Positions 25,746 to 38,099 of a stretch of DNA of 64,000 nucleotides are shown here, one piece after another. The notes beneath the pieces are model-generated. The model saw only the letters and a program-made list of their open reading frames with translations. It was not told the origin of the DNA and did not search any database. The position numbers and the translations under genes were made by a program. The DNA is from Siphonodentalium dalli (taxonomy: Eukaryota; Mollusca; Scaphopoda; Gadilida; Siphonodentaliidae): the NCBI GenBank assembly GCA_032622095.1, contig CP136066.1, positions 5,295,784 to 5,359,783 of the forward strand. The letters run 5' to 3'. Each line of letters begins with the position of its first letter. The first letter of the stretch is position 1.

Positions 25746-26359
25746 TAACTCATATTAATTGATAGTTGGGGGGGTTCAAAAGAATCCCGAGTTTTTTCTT
25801 TTCGCTGTATTCATTTGCCATCGTCCGCTTCGTACCCACTGGCATCTGATGAAGACTGATCTTGCCAAATAGTCACATATATAAAACTCGTTCATTTGAC
25901 TAATACTTACTGATCGGTTGCTTCCACATATCATTCCAATTATGCCCGTATTGTATACTCTATCAATTACATCAAGTTCTTATCCCATGCCAGATCCTAT
26001 CTAATTCAGCTATGGGTTCGCACAAAGCAAATTCTTATATATCTAAACCTACCGCTAGATAAATCACTGACCCGATCTCACTCGAAACAGTTTCAATGAT
26101 CCGATTCATTCTTGTATACTCTATCAATTACAACCCATTCAACACACTCATTAAATTCAATGACCCGATTCATTCTTCTATCTTTCCCTTTAAATACATT
26201 TCAATAGCATCCATTTAAATTCAATTGTTGTCCCTTTAAACCCATTGTCTACCTTTAAATTTAAATACCCCCCCCCTTAACAACACAACATAGCAACGTG
26301 TTATGTAAACATTGGCTCCACGGCTCCACCTCGCTTGGGGGTGACACAGCTCAATATAT
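25746..26359. other. Non-coding, short duplications only
   Basis: The phrase TGTATACTCTATCAATTACA occurs at about 25952 and 26113, and ATGATCCGATTCATTC-like words repeat nearby. No gene was seen. Confidence 0.5.
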
Positions 26360-27442
26360 ACTACTAATACGTACAACTGGTGGTAATACATGGTCTGGTT
26401 CGCGCACATCACCCCTTTAAATACGTACAACTGGTGGTAATACATGGTCTGGTTCGCGCACATCACCCTTTTAAATACGTACAACTGGTGGTAATACATG
26501 GTCTGGTTCGCGCACATCACCACTTTAAATACGTACAACTGGTGGTAATATATGGTCTGGTTCGCGCACATCAACCTTTTAAATACGTACAACTGGTGGT
26601 AATACATGGTCTGGTTCGCGCACATCACCCCTTTAAATACGTACAACTGGTGGTAATACATGGTCTGGTTCGCGCACATCACCCCTTTAAATACGTACAA
26701 CTGGTGGTAATACATGGTCTGGTTCGCGCACATCACCCCTTTAAATACGTACAACTGGTGGTAATACATGGTCTGGTTCGCGCACATCACCCCTTTAAAT
26801 ACGTACAACTGGTGGTAATACATGGTCTGGTTCGCGCACATCACCCCTGTAAATAAGTACAACTGATAGTAAATATTATCATCGATACATGGTCTGGTTC
26901 GCCCACAGCACCCCTTTGAATACGTACAACTTATAGTAAATATTATCATCGATACATGGTCTGATTCGTGCACAGCAACCCTTTAAATACGTACAACTGG
27001 TGGTAAATATTATCATTGATACATGGTCTGGTTCGCGCACAGCACCCCTTTAAATACGTACAACTGATAGTAAATGTTATCACTGATGCATGGTCTGGTT
27101 CGCGCACAGCACCCCTTTAAATACGTACAACTGGTGGTAAATATTATCATTGATACATGGTCTGATTCGCACACAGCACCCCTTTAAATACGTACAACTG
27201 GTGGTAAATATTATCCTCGATACGTTCATAGAATATTAAACTACCGGGGTACTAACGCAGAATTTAAATACGTACAACTGCAAGTAAATATTATCATCGA
27301 TACGTTCATAGAATATCAAACTACCGGGGTACTAACGAAGAATTTAAATACGTACAACTGCTAGTAAATATCATCATCGATAGTTCCATAGAAGATTGAA
27401 CTACCGGGGTACCAACGTACTAAGGAATAATTTAAATACATT
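26360..27442. repeat. Three-stage minisatellite: 54-, 67- and 80-bp units
   Basis: Units start at ACGTACAACTG. Starts at 26369/26423 through about 26855 are 54 bp apart (nine units). Those from 26855 to 27190 are 67-68 bp apart. The last, at 27190, 27270 and 27350, are 80 bp apart with a different middle (CTACCGGGGTACTAACG). The 67-bp form differs from the 54-bp form by a 13-bp block (AATATTATCATCG-like). The 54-bp units are most uniform, so they are probably the youngest. Because 54 is a multiple of three, both strands show an 18-residue repeat frame, which I judge not to be a gene. Confidence 0.9.
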
Positions 27443-28229
27443 CGCAGCCGCTCAAAGAGGACCCACCACGATTACGAACGCATAATTATCAATATGGATG
27501 GTGTTATAAATCACCTAAATGTAGCTATCACTATACTTCAAACGACAATGTTATTACATGTAATTATCTAACAACGGGTTGTTCTGCCTCTGCCAGGATC
27601 TAAGTTTTGTCTGATGGCGTTTTTATTTTAATGCATCATTTGCTGTCTTTGATCCTCTACTTAACTACGTTAATATAGTAAGACGCTCTCATGTGGGTGA
27701 CCACAGTAGGTCAGTACACGTGGGAGTTGACACATATCTGATGCACAAAATCTATATAGATAATACCATAAGTATGTCTAGGCCCGTAGAGATCATGTTC
27801 GACCCGTTCTGACTGTGAACTTTATAACACTGAACAAATAACGTATGTATCATCTGTTATAATCGATGCATGTTCCTGTTTAATGCATGTCACTGCAGCC
27901 GAAGGCCCAAAATCGAAAATGCATGATTTCGGCTGCTTCTGTGAGCCGATGTTACGATAAACATTGAATTTCATATCCGGTGAAATTTTATTTTTGCAAG
28001 TGATATAGAGCGAAATCTGCTCACAAAAGTTGCGTAGATCATGCAAATTCGAACACACATTATTAAATAACAGATGTTAACGAAGAAATATATTGCATGC
28101 GTTAATTTTCTCCAATGTTAAACAGTTCCCCGTAAGAAACGGGCGTAGCCAGAGTAGACATTCATGACATGATATACTGATATACAGTGTAGCATCTATA
28201 AGAGAATCCAACGGCATATGACCCTTAAC
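27443..28229. other. Non-coding, nothing recognised
   Basis: No domain-bearing frame, RNA gene or clear repeat was seen. Confidence 0.5.
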
Positions 28230-28535
28230 GTTGCACCAGCACAGCTCCCGTTATGCACATTGTAAGCCAGCGCATTATCGTATATATGCGAGGCTCCCTG
28301 TGTGAGATTCGCATATATACACGATAATGCACTGGCACCGGATATCTAATGAAGCACCAGCGCAGCCCCCGCCCCCGTCTTGAACATTGTAAGCCAGTAC
28401 ATTATCGTATATATGCGAGGCTCCCTATGTGAGACTCGCATATACACGATAATGCACTGGCACCGGATATATAATGATGTACCAGCACAGCCCCCCCCCC
28501 CGTCATGAACTCCGGCTCGAAAGGGTTAATGCCCC
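28230..28535. mobile_element. Pair of palindromic hairpins, second MITE family
   Basis: Two palindromes (28267-28335 and 28394-28460) lie in tandem in the same orientation. Each pairs CATTATCGTATATATGCGAG with its complement around a GCTCCCTRTGTGAGA loop. Each is followed by CACCGGATAT and a CACCAGCRCAGCCCCC stretch. The TATATATGCGAG core is shared with the elements at 20204-21713 and 53758-54099. The right edge has AAAGGGTTAA (about 28516-28525), like the TTAA MITE end, but a matching left end is not clear. Confidence 0.7.
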
Positions 28536-31259
28536 AGTGCATCGTCAGAATGCGTTGACGTCATCAGAAGCATTGATTGAGCGAAGTGATGCCGATAGTG
28601 TTGTTACTCCGGTGATGTCACATAATTAGCTATGCACCGCTTGATTCAATGACAGTATGACAAGATACATAGCAGCTAAACATGGAACATAGATCAGAAT
28701 AACAGACGTTCGGCCGTCCAATGACCCCACGTCCAACCGCGAGCATCGATTAGCATACAATGAAGCACCACCTACAACTATGGTTGTGGGGCATTACCAT
28801 AACAAGAAATGGGAGCGACTTACCGCCGCACTTCGGGACAATACCCGCCACTGACAGATATTAACTAGATATAAACCTCGGTATACGTACTGTATACTCT
28901 GAACAAAAATGCCAAATACATCTAATTTATCCGCGGTTTTTAATTTTCCGCACATTACTGAGATAAACGCTATCTATTGGTGTCATATTCGGATTAGACC
29001 AACACATACCGTTCTTGCTGTTTCAAACTAAAGTAAATGTTTAAAACATGTTTTTGAGACGATAGATTATACAGTGTTACTAATTCATTTCGTGGCATAT
29101 ACACTCAGTGTAATAGTACACTGTTAAAACATACTGTCGGTGTCGGACCGTCGTTATCCGACGGCCCCATACCGTTTCATCAGTTTTACGGTGAATTACC
29201 CTTGTTTTATTCGCCCTGAAAATGGTATAAGTTAAAATTTTGCGTGATTCCAAGTTCATGCCGTCAAAATTCAACAGTATATTATCAGCGACCAAATTAT
29301 ATACGGCAGTGATCCATACAGTATGACTGAATCTGACTCTGCTGATATTTAATATTTATTATTAATTGTTTTTATTCAGAGCAATGATTCGGTGTATTAA
29401 TTCTGTCCAATGTATAACGGATCCGTCTTATATTGCACCCGTAATTAAATTTAGTTATTGTCAGGTACAGGTATCTTTATCGCTCAATATCTTGCTTTTG
29501 TCATTTGCCTATCATCGCAGGCGCTGTACAAACTATTTTTTTGGGGGGAATGTGACCCATACAGTTGTGGACTAATGTTAAAACGGTTTTGCTTCGGTTC
29601 CTTTGTGAACCAGACAAGTTATTAGTCTGCGAACACAGGCTTAATAATTGATATGTTCCAGTAAATTGTGACAACTGGGCTGTCTTCGATGCTGCCACTT
29701 TGAAGACAGGGAGTAGTCGGCTCTGACTTGACCTCTTCGACTCAGCTGCTCAGTGTTGAAGTTGAAATTGATAGTTATGTGACTATCAAAACACAGATAC
29801 ATTTACTGACACAAGAGGATCCAGGTACACGCTTTGCAACAATTCACAAGAGCGTACATGATAACCACTGATGACATTACTATAAACAAGAACAACGTAG
29901 CAGCTACTAGAATGTTCAGTGTTGTTTGTAATCCAGTTGACAGTGTTCTGATTGTTTCAAAGAACATACGTGTACCATTACATGGGCGGATATACTGTGC
30001 GCACCAGGTTAATTCACAAGAGCTTCGGTGTCAACAGCAACGCAGTAAACATTGAAATGACGCCCCGCAGTGACGGACACGAACATATCTATACAATTAC
30101 AATTACATGTACGACTATTACAATTACAGGGACCGATTCATCCCATGTTCACCAATTTTAATTGAAACGTGTGGATATGAGAAATTGTCTACATTCGCCA
30201 TGTTATCGCCCAGTAATTACAATTTACGGACCGGAGTCCACTATTGGTTGGATGTTCTTATCAAACTAGCTTGGCTGACTCACTAATATGGATACGAAGT
30301 GTCGTGGTACTAGTACAAACAATTTGATGCACCATGCTGTCAAATTCCATCGACAAATGCGCAACTGGAGGAGAACGTTTTTGTCAAGTCATCGCGCACA
30401 GTTATTAAAGGGTCTGCGGTTATCTTGAAGGTTTCAGTCCCAACTAGTTGTCGCTATATATTGGTGTACGCATTTACCTGTTAAAACAAAAACTGTGCTT
30501 ACAAGTGACTGGATAATGTCACGCCTTACATGTTACCAAACAGTATGCTGTTAAGATGTTTTACTTTTAGATGTAGAAAATTTTTAGTTTTAACTGTGAC
30601 ACATGTAGCTTTGTTCTTATGTCTTAAATGGGCATGCCCGATTCACATGTTTTAGAATGGTCGAAATTAGTATAACTCGTAACTGATGGGTGGGCTGTTC
30701 GGCTAGTATCGCTTGTTTTATTTACAACCATGTTATACAGCAGTCAGTGACCGTTGAATATATCACGCTTACGCAGACTTTTTCCGGATTAAATTCCACG
30801 AGGCAGATAACAAATTTGGTCCCCTTCAAACATAAAATGTTCGTAAATATTTGTTCTGTCACTCTATCCATTGATGATTTAAGTTTTATCAATACTATGA
30901 TCGTAATAAAAGAACTAAGATTTATTTTTCAGTTAGGAATAATACTGATTTCGACCATTCTAAAACATACTAATCGTAATGACAACCGGGAAATCATATT
31001 TTCACCACGGGAACTTTGCTAAATCTACAGTAAATTATCAAATTAAGAGCAAACAATTGGTGTTGAACGGTGAAAAATACTATTGTTATGACGGTTCTTA
31101 GTTACGGTCTTGATAATAATTAAACGGTGTTGATCCGTACAAAGCCTGAAGGTATATATTCTGTATTGCCTCCTTTTGAGGAGAGATATAATTTGTACAT
31201 GGTCATTTACAAATATTTTGTACATAAATCAAGAGATCAAATCACAAGCACATGAACTC
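28536..31259. other. Long non-coding stretch
   Basis: I examined the open frames of 60-110 residues on both strands and found no recognisable domain, no codon pattern suggesting a gene, and no clear tandem repeat. Unrecognised small exons cannot be excluded. Confidence 0.45.
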
Positions 31260-31369
31260 AATGTATAAATATAGACATGTGACGTTATAATGATCACATG
31301 CGAATGGTGCATAATTGTAAATACAATGTAAACATTGTACTCGTGTTCTCGAGTGCTGAACGTATAACT

Positions 31370-31930
31370 CGAAATATAGACTATTTATAAAACAAATTAT
31401 ACATAAAATGGATACGCAGAACGAAGTTACATATATCACACCCATGTGGTCGATGATGCGTGAGATTATTATGGTGATCCAATGTTATACATGCAAAGAC
31501 TAATTAGAATACCACATTATATATATGTTGGGTGCAGACAATAAATTTACATATATCGCATCCGTGTGATCGCTGGTGGGCATCACCAAGGAATATCTCA
31601 CATGCGAGAGGTCATGACATTATTCGTTATGTATAGTATGCTTAGATAATTTAGAAAACAGATGATACACATGTTTGGTGCACAAAGCAGATGTATGTAT
31701 CCATCACCCATATAGCCGTCGAGTGACGGGCGTCACTAAAGAACACCTCACATGCGTGAGGTTGTTATGATAATAGTTAGGCACCATATACTATTTAGAA
31801 AATAAATTATATTTATATGTGTTAGCCTGCACACAAACAAACAAAATATATATAGATATGTATATCACAACCGTGTGATCAAATGAGGAGCAACACTACA
31901 GAAAATATTACATGCATTAGGTTCTAATGT
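31370..31930. repeat. Degenerate tandem repeat of about 145 bp
   Basis: Repeated words appear in order about four times: TTACATATATCRCA, CCGTGTGATCG, GGGCATCAC, CTCACATGCGWGAGGT and TTTAGAAAAYARATKAT. Copies are visible near 31425, 31550, 31690 and 31860. Divergence is high, so this is an old array. Confidence 0.65.
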
Positions 31931-33124
31931 TAATTCAGAAGTTTGGCTTGTATCCTGACATTGTCATATCAGTTGATGATGACACCTCGATAATCAGGTT
32001 GTGGCATTTCTGAATGGGATATGTTAAGTACGGATCATCGGTCCCAAGCAGGATTGCTAGAAATTCATTTTTAGGTAAGCCGTCCAAGTAGAGGAACACT
32101 GAAACGCCGTTATGATTTAGTATTGTCCCCCATAACTGGTTCCTTAACATCAGAATTGCGTGGGCTGTACAGCAGAACATTAAGTGATAAAGTTCGTGAT
32201 CTAGTGTGCGTATATGTTGCCTTATCTTGATGCCAGTCACCAGATCGTAATGTAGCAAACGTGACGTGACGATTTTTGAATTGTAATTTGTGGTTTCAGA
32301 CCGCCAGAAACAGTTAACCTTGTATTACTCAGAATCCCTTTAGAAACTCTATTTTGCATCAGTCACAAGAATGATATGTCATCAGAAACATTGTGCGGGA
32401 GAAATGACAGCGATATTGGTGTTACTCCTCTGGGAATCATGGCGAATTACTGCCACACTGCGGCACAATCCACGCCAGTGACTTATAATCCAGGCAGTAA
32501 TTGCATTGATGGTGCACAATACACCGAGCTCGTCAGCCATGCTGAGGATTCCCTACTCAATTTGCCCACGAATGCCTACAGGCGTAGGAGATCCGATTCT
32601 CGAAACAGACAATAAGATGTTGTGTATCCGAAGTGCGATAACGAATTCCCACCGGACCAATGGGGGTCAGACATGGCTAGCACTCGCTTCTCAAACAAAA
32701 ATTATGTGGAATACGCAAGTCGATGTCACAGAGTGGAAATATAAAATTCAAGGCCGAATGTATAATATATAACTTAACACTTTCTTCACCAAGTATTCTG
32801 TTGACGGATAGCAATCATAAATTCGTCTAAACCCCAACCCAATACTGCATTTTCATTTAATTTCATGTATTCTTAGAAACAGTCATCTGCTAAACAGATC
32901 AAGATAGCTTGAATTTTGATCTAGCTACCTACTCTACATGTACGATGTAACTTGGTATTTGAACAGTAAAAATACATAAAGCTGAGAAAAGCCGCACAAT
33001 TTCGTATAGATGCAAAGTAGTTGCGGCAAATCCTACGAACTTCAGCCGTGAGGAAACAAGTTTTTTTAAGGATGGATCAATTGATCCTCTCATCATCATC
33101 TTGTTATGCTCGCATGATTATGTA
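31931..33124. other. Non-coding, nothing recognised
   Basis: Short open frames (up to about 107 residues) carry no motif I can name. No tandem repeat was seen. Confidence 0.45.
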
Positions 33125-33862
33125 TGAGGCCTGCTGTTAGCATACGCACATCACCACATGCCGTGTGTTGGCATACATACAAAGCCACATGTCAGGTACT
33201 TACGCACAGCGCCACCTTCCCGGTGTTAGCATACACATAACGCCACATGTCGGGTGTTTACGCACAGCGGCACATACCTGGTGTTAGCATAGCCATAACG
33301 CCACATGTCGGGTGTTTACGCACAGCGCCACATACCGGGTGTTAGCATACACCTAACGCCACATGTCGGATGTTTACGCACAGCGCCACATACCGGGTGT
33401 TAGCATACACGTAACGCCACATGTCGGGTGTTTACGCACAGCGCCACATACCGGGTGTTAGCATACACGTAACGCCACATGTCGGGTGTTTACGCACAGC
33501 GCCACATACCGGGTGTTAGCATACACGTAACGCCACATGTCGGGTGTTTACGCACAGCGCCACATACCGGGTGATAGCATACACGTAACGCCACATGTCG
33601 GGTGTTTACGCACACCGTTACATACCGGGTGTTAGTATACACGTAACGCCACATGTCGGGTGTTTACGCACAGCGCCACATACCGGGTGTTAGCATACAC
33701 GTAACGCCACATGTCGGGTGTTTACGCACAGCGCCACATACCGGGTGTTAGCATACACGTAACGCCACATGTCGGGTGTTTACGCACAGCGCCACATACC
33801 GCGTGTTAGCATACACGTAACGCCACATGTCGGGTGTTTACGCACAGCGCCACATACCGGGT
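33125..33862. repeat. 58-bp minisatellite, about 12 units
   Basis: The unit holds GTGTTAGCATACACGTAACG, CCACATGTCGGGTGTTTACG and CACAGCGCCACATACCGG. GTGTTAGCAT recurs at 33223, 33281, 33339 and so on, every 58 bp. The first few units are the most diverged. The unit contains several CpG sites, unlike its surroundings. Confidence 0.93.
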
Positions 33863-35549
33863 TATTGTATTTTATGTTAGGATTTGTTATGACGTCATTC
33901 ATGTCCTATGCTCATCAGAGCAAACTAAATTCTGCGTGTGTTTGATTTTTACCAAAACCCGGTCATGCGCACTGAGATATTGTGCCGACTTATTAGCAGT
34001 CCACACACCACCGAGTTAATTCGATTTCAAGTTTCGATGCAAAAACTATCACACTCTCAATGTGACGAGAGTCTCCATTTGTGGTCAAATGATGTATGGT
34101 ACCAATAACAATTATAAGACTCATACACATTACACACAGTAGGTACCGACACAGGGGAGCAGCACCGACACATATATTACATGTAGGTTGACCTACGTAT
34201 TTTACCATCTTCCTGTGACTGCGGTCATGCTTCAGTTTTTTCTCCAGAAAATAAGTTCATATTGAACTTATTTCAATGACACAAATAAGCCCATATCAGC
34301 AATATTTATAACTAGTTACGATCTGTATGAACCTAAATCGACTTACCATAAACACGTTCTTTATAATGTGTTTTCACGGTTTAATGGATATACAAGTAAG
34401 TCCACCGTGAACGTAATTGAGAACCATATAAGTTCAATGTGAACATAATTATGATGACATTTATATTCAATATGAACCTATTGGCACGAGGATAGGTTGC
34501 ATGCCCATGAAATGGCTCAGTTTCTGACAAACACTCGCTGTTTATCGCGACAAAGATTTTGCTGAAACGTGTCCCCAGATTATTATTTCGTACATGAGAT
34601 GACTGTGAATTAAGGAGAAATAAAGAGTTTTTAGTGCGCTTTTTTGCCACCGGACTATACGGAAACTACTTTAGAATAGAAATGTTGATGAAGAATGTAT
34701 AAATTAAGAGTGTCTATTTTCGATGGAATGTATTACTGCCGTTCTTTAATTTGTTTCTATAGTTTGTCTGGTATTCGAATCTGTTTCGTCATCCAGTCCG
34801 ACTCTGGCAATAGAGACATTTGCCGCGATGAAATAAGCCCGTTTCTGCGGCACCATAATGATACCAGAGTAATCTTGCGGGGCAGCATGTGCTGTTTAAT
34901 TCACTTTGATTTTGCAATCTCCGACATAATAAATTAAACCGCATAACAATCACGTATAGGCATAAGTAATGTTATTACAAGGTACCCATCATCCATGACC
35001 AACATTAGAAAACTGGCTAAAGTTTGAAGCAGTCGCTGCCGATTGATGACTGTAAGTACACACGTAGATATGTTGAGACAGACAGGACTCAGTGAAATGA
35101 ATCTGCAAATTGTGTAATGCGACAACTGTATTCATTGTTAAGTTAGGTCGATACATTCAAGAAACATTGAACTACAGGCTTCATACTTATACTCTGAAAA
35201 TATATTGCAATAGCAATGCCATACCTACTTTCATTTTCAGTTCGAAAAGAAGTGAGGCATACGCTCTGTATTGTAGTTCATGATACCAGGAATATAATTA
35301 TATGCTTTAATCCGACCAGGAATAGAATAACAAGGAACGCGTGTCCCACTGCACAAGCCAAATCGGAGCCAACGTATCTAAATTTTACGACTTGAATAAA
35401 CCTTGCTCTGGCATATAAAGTCCGTATTATATCAGCATTGAACGTTTTTATCGAACCGTTTTCATCACATGAGCCGAACCAGAAAGTAACAATGGCGAAC
35501 ACAACTTTCATGCTGCTTGAAATCGACAACGTATTTCAGAATATTGATT
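33863..35549. other. Non-coding, nothing firm
   Basis: No supported gene. A minus-strand frame at 35278-35529 has hydrophobic segments but no family I recognise and no supporting context. Confidence 0.45.
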
Positions 35550-35665
35550 GGGGATTATCCATTTATTAAAACAGATTGGGCAGCGGCAGAAATCAAATTT
35601 TGTTTTACGATGTCGAGTAGCAACTGACTCCGTAAATTAGAAATCAAAAACGAAAAATAGCTCTC
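35550..35665 (+). repeat. Detached piece of the 38.1-40.6 kb repeat
   Basis: The segment with GATTGGGGATTATCCAT, AAAACAGATTGGGCAGCGGC and GCAACTGACTCCGTAAATT matches the core of the approximately 356-bp units at 38100-40560, in the same orientation but about 2.5 kb to the left. It is probably a dispersed single copy. Confidence 0.75.
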
Positions 35666-35735
35666 CTTGTCATTATAATTTTGCGAGCCCCCACCACAGA
35701 GCAAACAGCTCAGCCTGTTGTTACGGAAAGTAGCA

Positions 35736-35899
35736 CATTATAGGATTAGTTTTAGGTTTATAATCGGCGTTATATGATTAGTTTTAGGTTTATAATCGGC
35801 GTTATAGGATTAGTTTTAGGTTTATAATCGGCGTTATAGGATTAGTTTTTGGTTTATAATCGGCGTTATGGGATTAGTTTTAGGTTTATAATCGGCGTA
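35736..35899. repeat. 32-bp minisatellite, five units
   Basis: GATTAGTTTTAGGTTTATAA followed by TCGGCGTTATAG recurs at 35744, 35776, 35808, 35840 and 35872, exactly 32 bp apart with very few changes. Confidence 0.95.
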
Positions 35900-36215
35900 G
35901 AATCGCTTCATTTTGAGTCCACAATGGACTGGAAATAAGTTTTTAGTGACAATAACATCTTATACTGACTTGTTATAAATTCAGTAACACGAATAAATCA
36001 ACTCACGACTTACCCCAGAATGCTGTTTGTTTACAATTTGTTTTCGCTGAGGCTCGTGCCATAAAACGGACACTAGCCCACGATTGTGAACCTTTGTGAA
36101 TATTCAGCCAGTTCTCCCTAAATCAGCAGGTTGTCGGCTTATAATAGGATTTGCCCCAAGTTCACAATCGGCGTAGAATCGCCTCATGTTGAGTCCACAA
36201 CGAACTGGAGATGAT
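35886..36215. repeat. Direct repeat pair next to the 32-bp array
   Basis: ATCGGCGTAGAATCGCYTCA, continuing through GAGTCCACAAYGRACTGGA, occurs at about 35890-35935 and 36167-36212. The last unit of the 32-bp array runs into the first copy, so the array probably arose inside a longer dispersed repeat. Confidence 0.7.
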
Positions 36216-37119
36216 AACGAACCAACGCCGGACGCTTTGTGTCGTATATAGACTATATCTGATTTTGTGACGTCACCAATTATTATCTAATACGACGCAG
36301 CTGTTTTGAATTTCGCGAGTGCTTTTGTCGAACAGTAGATCTGTGGGCTTAAAGCATTAATGTCGTAATCGGAAAATCATGTTCCTGTGTCTTTCGATTA
36401 TTGGTATTGAAAATGACAATTACGAACATTGAATTACAATATAAGTTCATTCGTAGCGTTACTTTACCTTTTATAGAGAAAATAAATAAGACAGAATAAA
36501 TAACGACACTATAGTAACTACAGTCTACACACACATCAGGGCGAGTGAAAATTGATCGAAATTCCTGATGTTAAATATAATAATAATGTCATCACGAATT
36601 TACCATTCTACTGTGCGAAGATGGGCGGTGCGGTACTGTGCGAAACGAAATAACACAGATTTAATAAGCAATTAATTGTTACCATATTATATAGTACAAA
36701 CATGTATGTAATAATCCATAAATAATACTATTTTCGGGAATCGAAAGGAAACACATAATTATGAACAAAGCAGAAGATACATTCAGGCGAACTCGGTCAA
36801 TGGGGAAAGTTACACGATGACACTGTTCGTCGATTTTCGTTGAAATCGACACGGTGACACCTTTGAACGAAATGAACAACTATGAAATGGACACGCTTCT
36901 CGGTAGAGTATCTCCGCCGCCGTGCTCACCCAGCGTCAAGAAAAGAAATAAATTGGTTAAATTTATTAAAGATGTCCCCGTTCCCCTATCGACAAGGTAT
37001 AACTATTTTCACTTTGATGTTGGTGCTAGTAGTTTATAACCATGAATAGTCTAGCTGTCGATCAAGACTACCCGGAAGTACGACTTATTTGCCTAATTTA
37101 TACTCGAAATTACGATTGG
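36216..37119. other. Non-coding, nothing recognised
   Basis: No gene, RNA or clear repeat was seen. Confidence 0.45.
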
Positions 37120-37335
37120 GGTCCGTTCATGCGACGAACCCAGGAAATATAGCCTTATGTGAATCTTATTTGGAGGGAATACCAGATAATGTATAAACTG
37201 ATTTTGACCAAAAAAGAAAAGAAAAAAAAGCAACAGCTACCCTCATGCGAGTGGTTTTGCTTTGGTTCGTTAATTACGCGAGCGTATTATCATATTAGTG
37301 TTTATTGTCACTGTCGACTCGTAATAACTTATTAT
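37120..37335 (+). repeat. Dispersed repeat, copy 1
   Basis: CCTTATGTGAATCTTATTTG, then CTACCCTC..TGCGAGTGGTTTTGCTTTGG-type words and ATTACGCGAGCGTATTATCAT, appear in the same order and orientation at about 50560-50745. It is diverged, with indels. The family is unknown. Confidence 0.65.
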
Positions 37336-38099
37336 AAGTTAATTATGTGCGGACAATGATACGAATAAATAAACTCTCCAGATGTTCACTCTTTAACATG
37401 TGTTTTAACTTTGGCCCACGACATAAAACGGAATAAAGAATAAAAGTCCACTATCGGCTTATTGCATAATCAAATAATCCAATATGAACGTATGCGACTA
37501 GTTATGAGGTAATGGACACATATATATATAGGAACAAGTCTTTATGACGTCGTGAATAAGATACAAGCAGTGTATACAAATATGACAATCGATGATCCTA
37601 GTGTTAGAATAGTCGAGCCCCTACGTATTAGAGGCTCGGAAGTGGAATAGGAAAAGCATGAGAGTCTTGGGGAATTGTATTTACTTATATACCATTTGGG
37701 TGAATACATAATGAGGTGTTTGGTAATACACATCGGGATTGGTCCCACTGTTATGGTCATTTCCTAGGACCATATTTGGGGAGCCTTCTTCATTCTGTGT
37801 AGGTCTTGTTAGGGAGTAAGACGTGTGAGGTTTCTTTCCTTAAGGAACCGAACACGGATATTCGAGTTTGGGGTATATATCTCCTTGAATCAAGTTATGG
37901 GAATATAATGGGGCATGTGTAGTTATGTCACATAGTATATGTCGATGCGTTGGAATAGTATACGTATGTTATAAACATATTTCCCGCGAGGATATGTTGA
38001 ACAACTCATATAGCGTCACTCCACATGTGCATTCGGTGCGTTGCTCTGAGCTGTAATAAACATGTGCAGTAGGAAAATTAAAATGAACGAAGTGAACAT
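37336..38099. other. Non-coding, nothing recognised
   Basis: No gene or clear repeat was found. TA-rich words near 37518 are too short to annotate. Confidence 0.45.

Noticed and set aside
26236-26973. 18-residue periodic frames on both strands
   Set aside because: They follow the 54-bp unit, which is a multiple of three. Both strands are equally open, and there is no flanking domain.
35278-35529. Minus-strand frame of 83 codons with hydrophobic segments
   Set aside because: No signal peptide of clear quality, no family match from memory and no splice or neighbour support.
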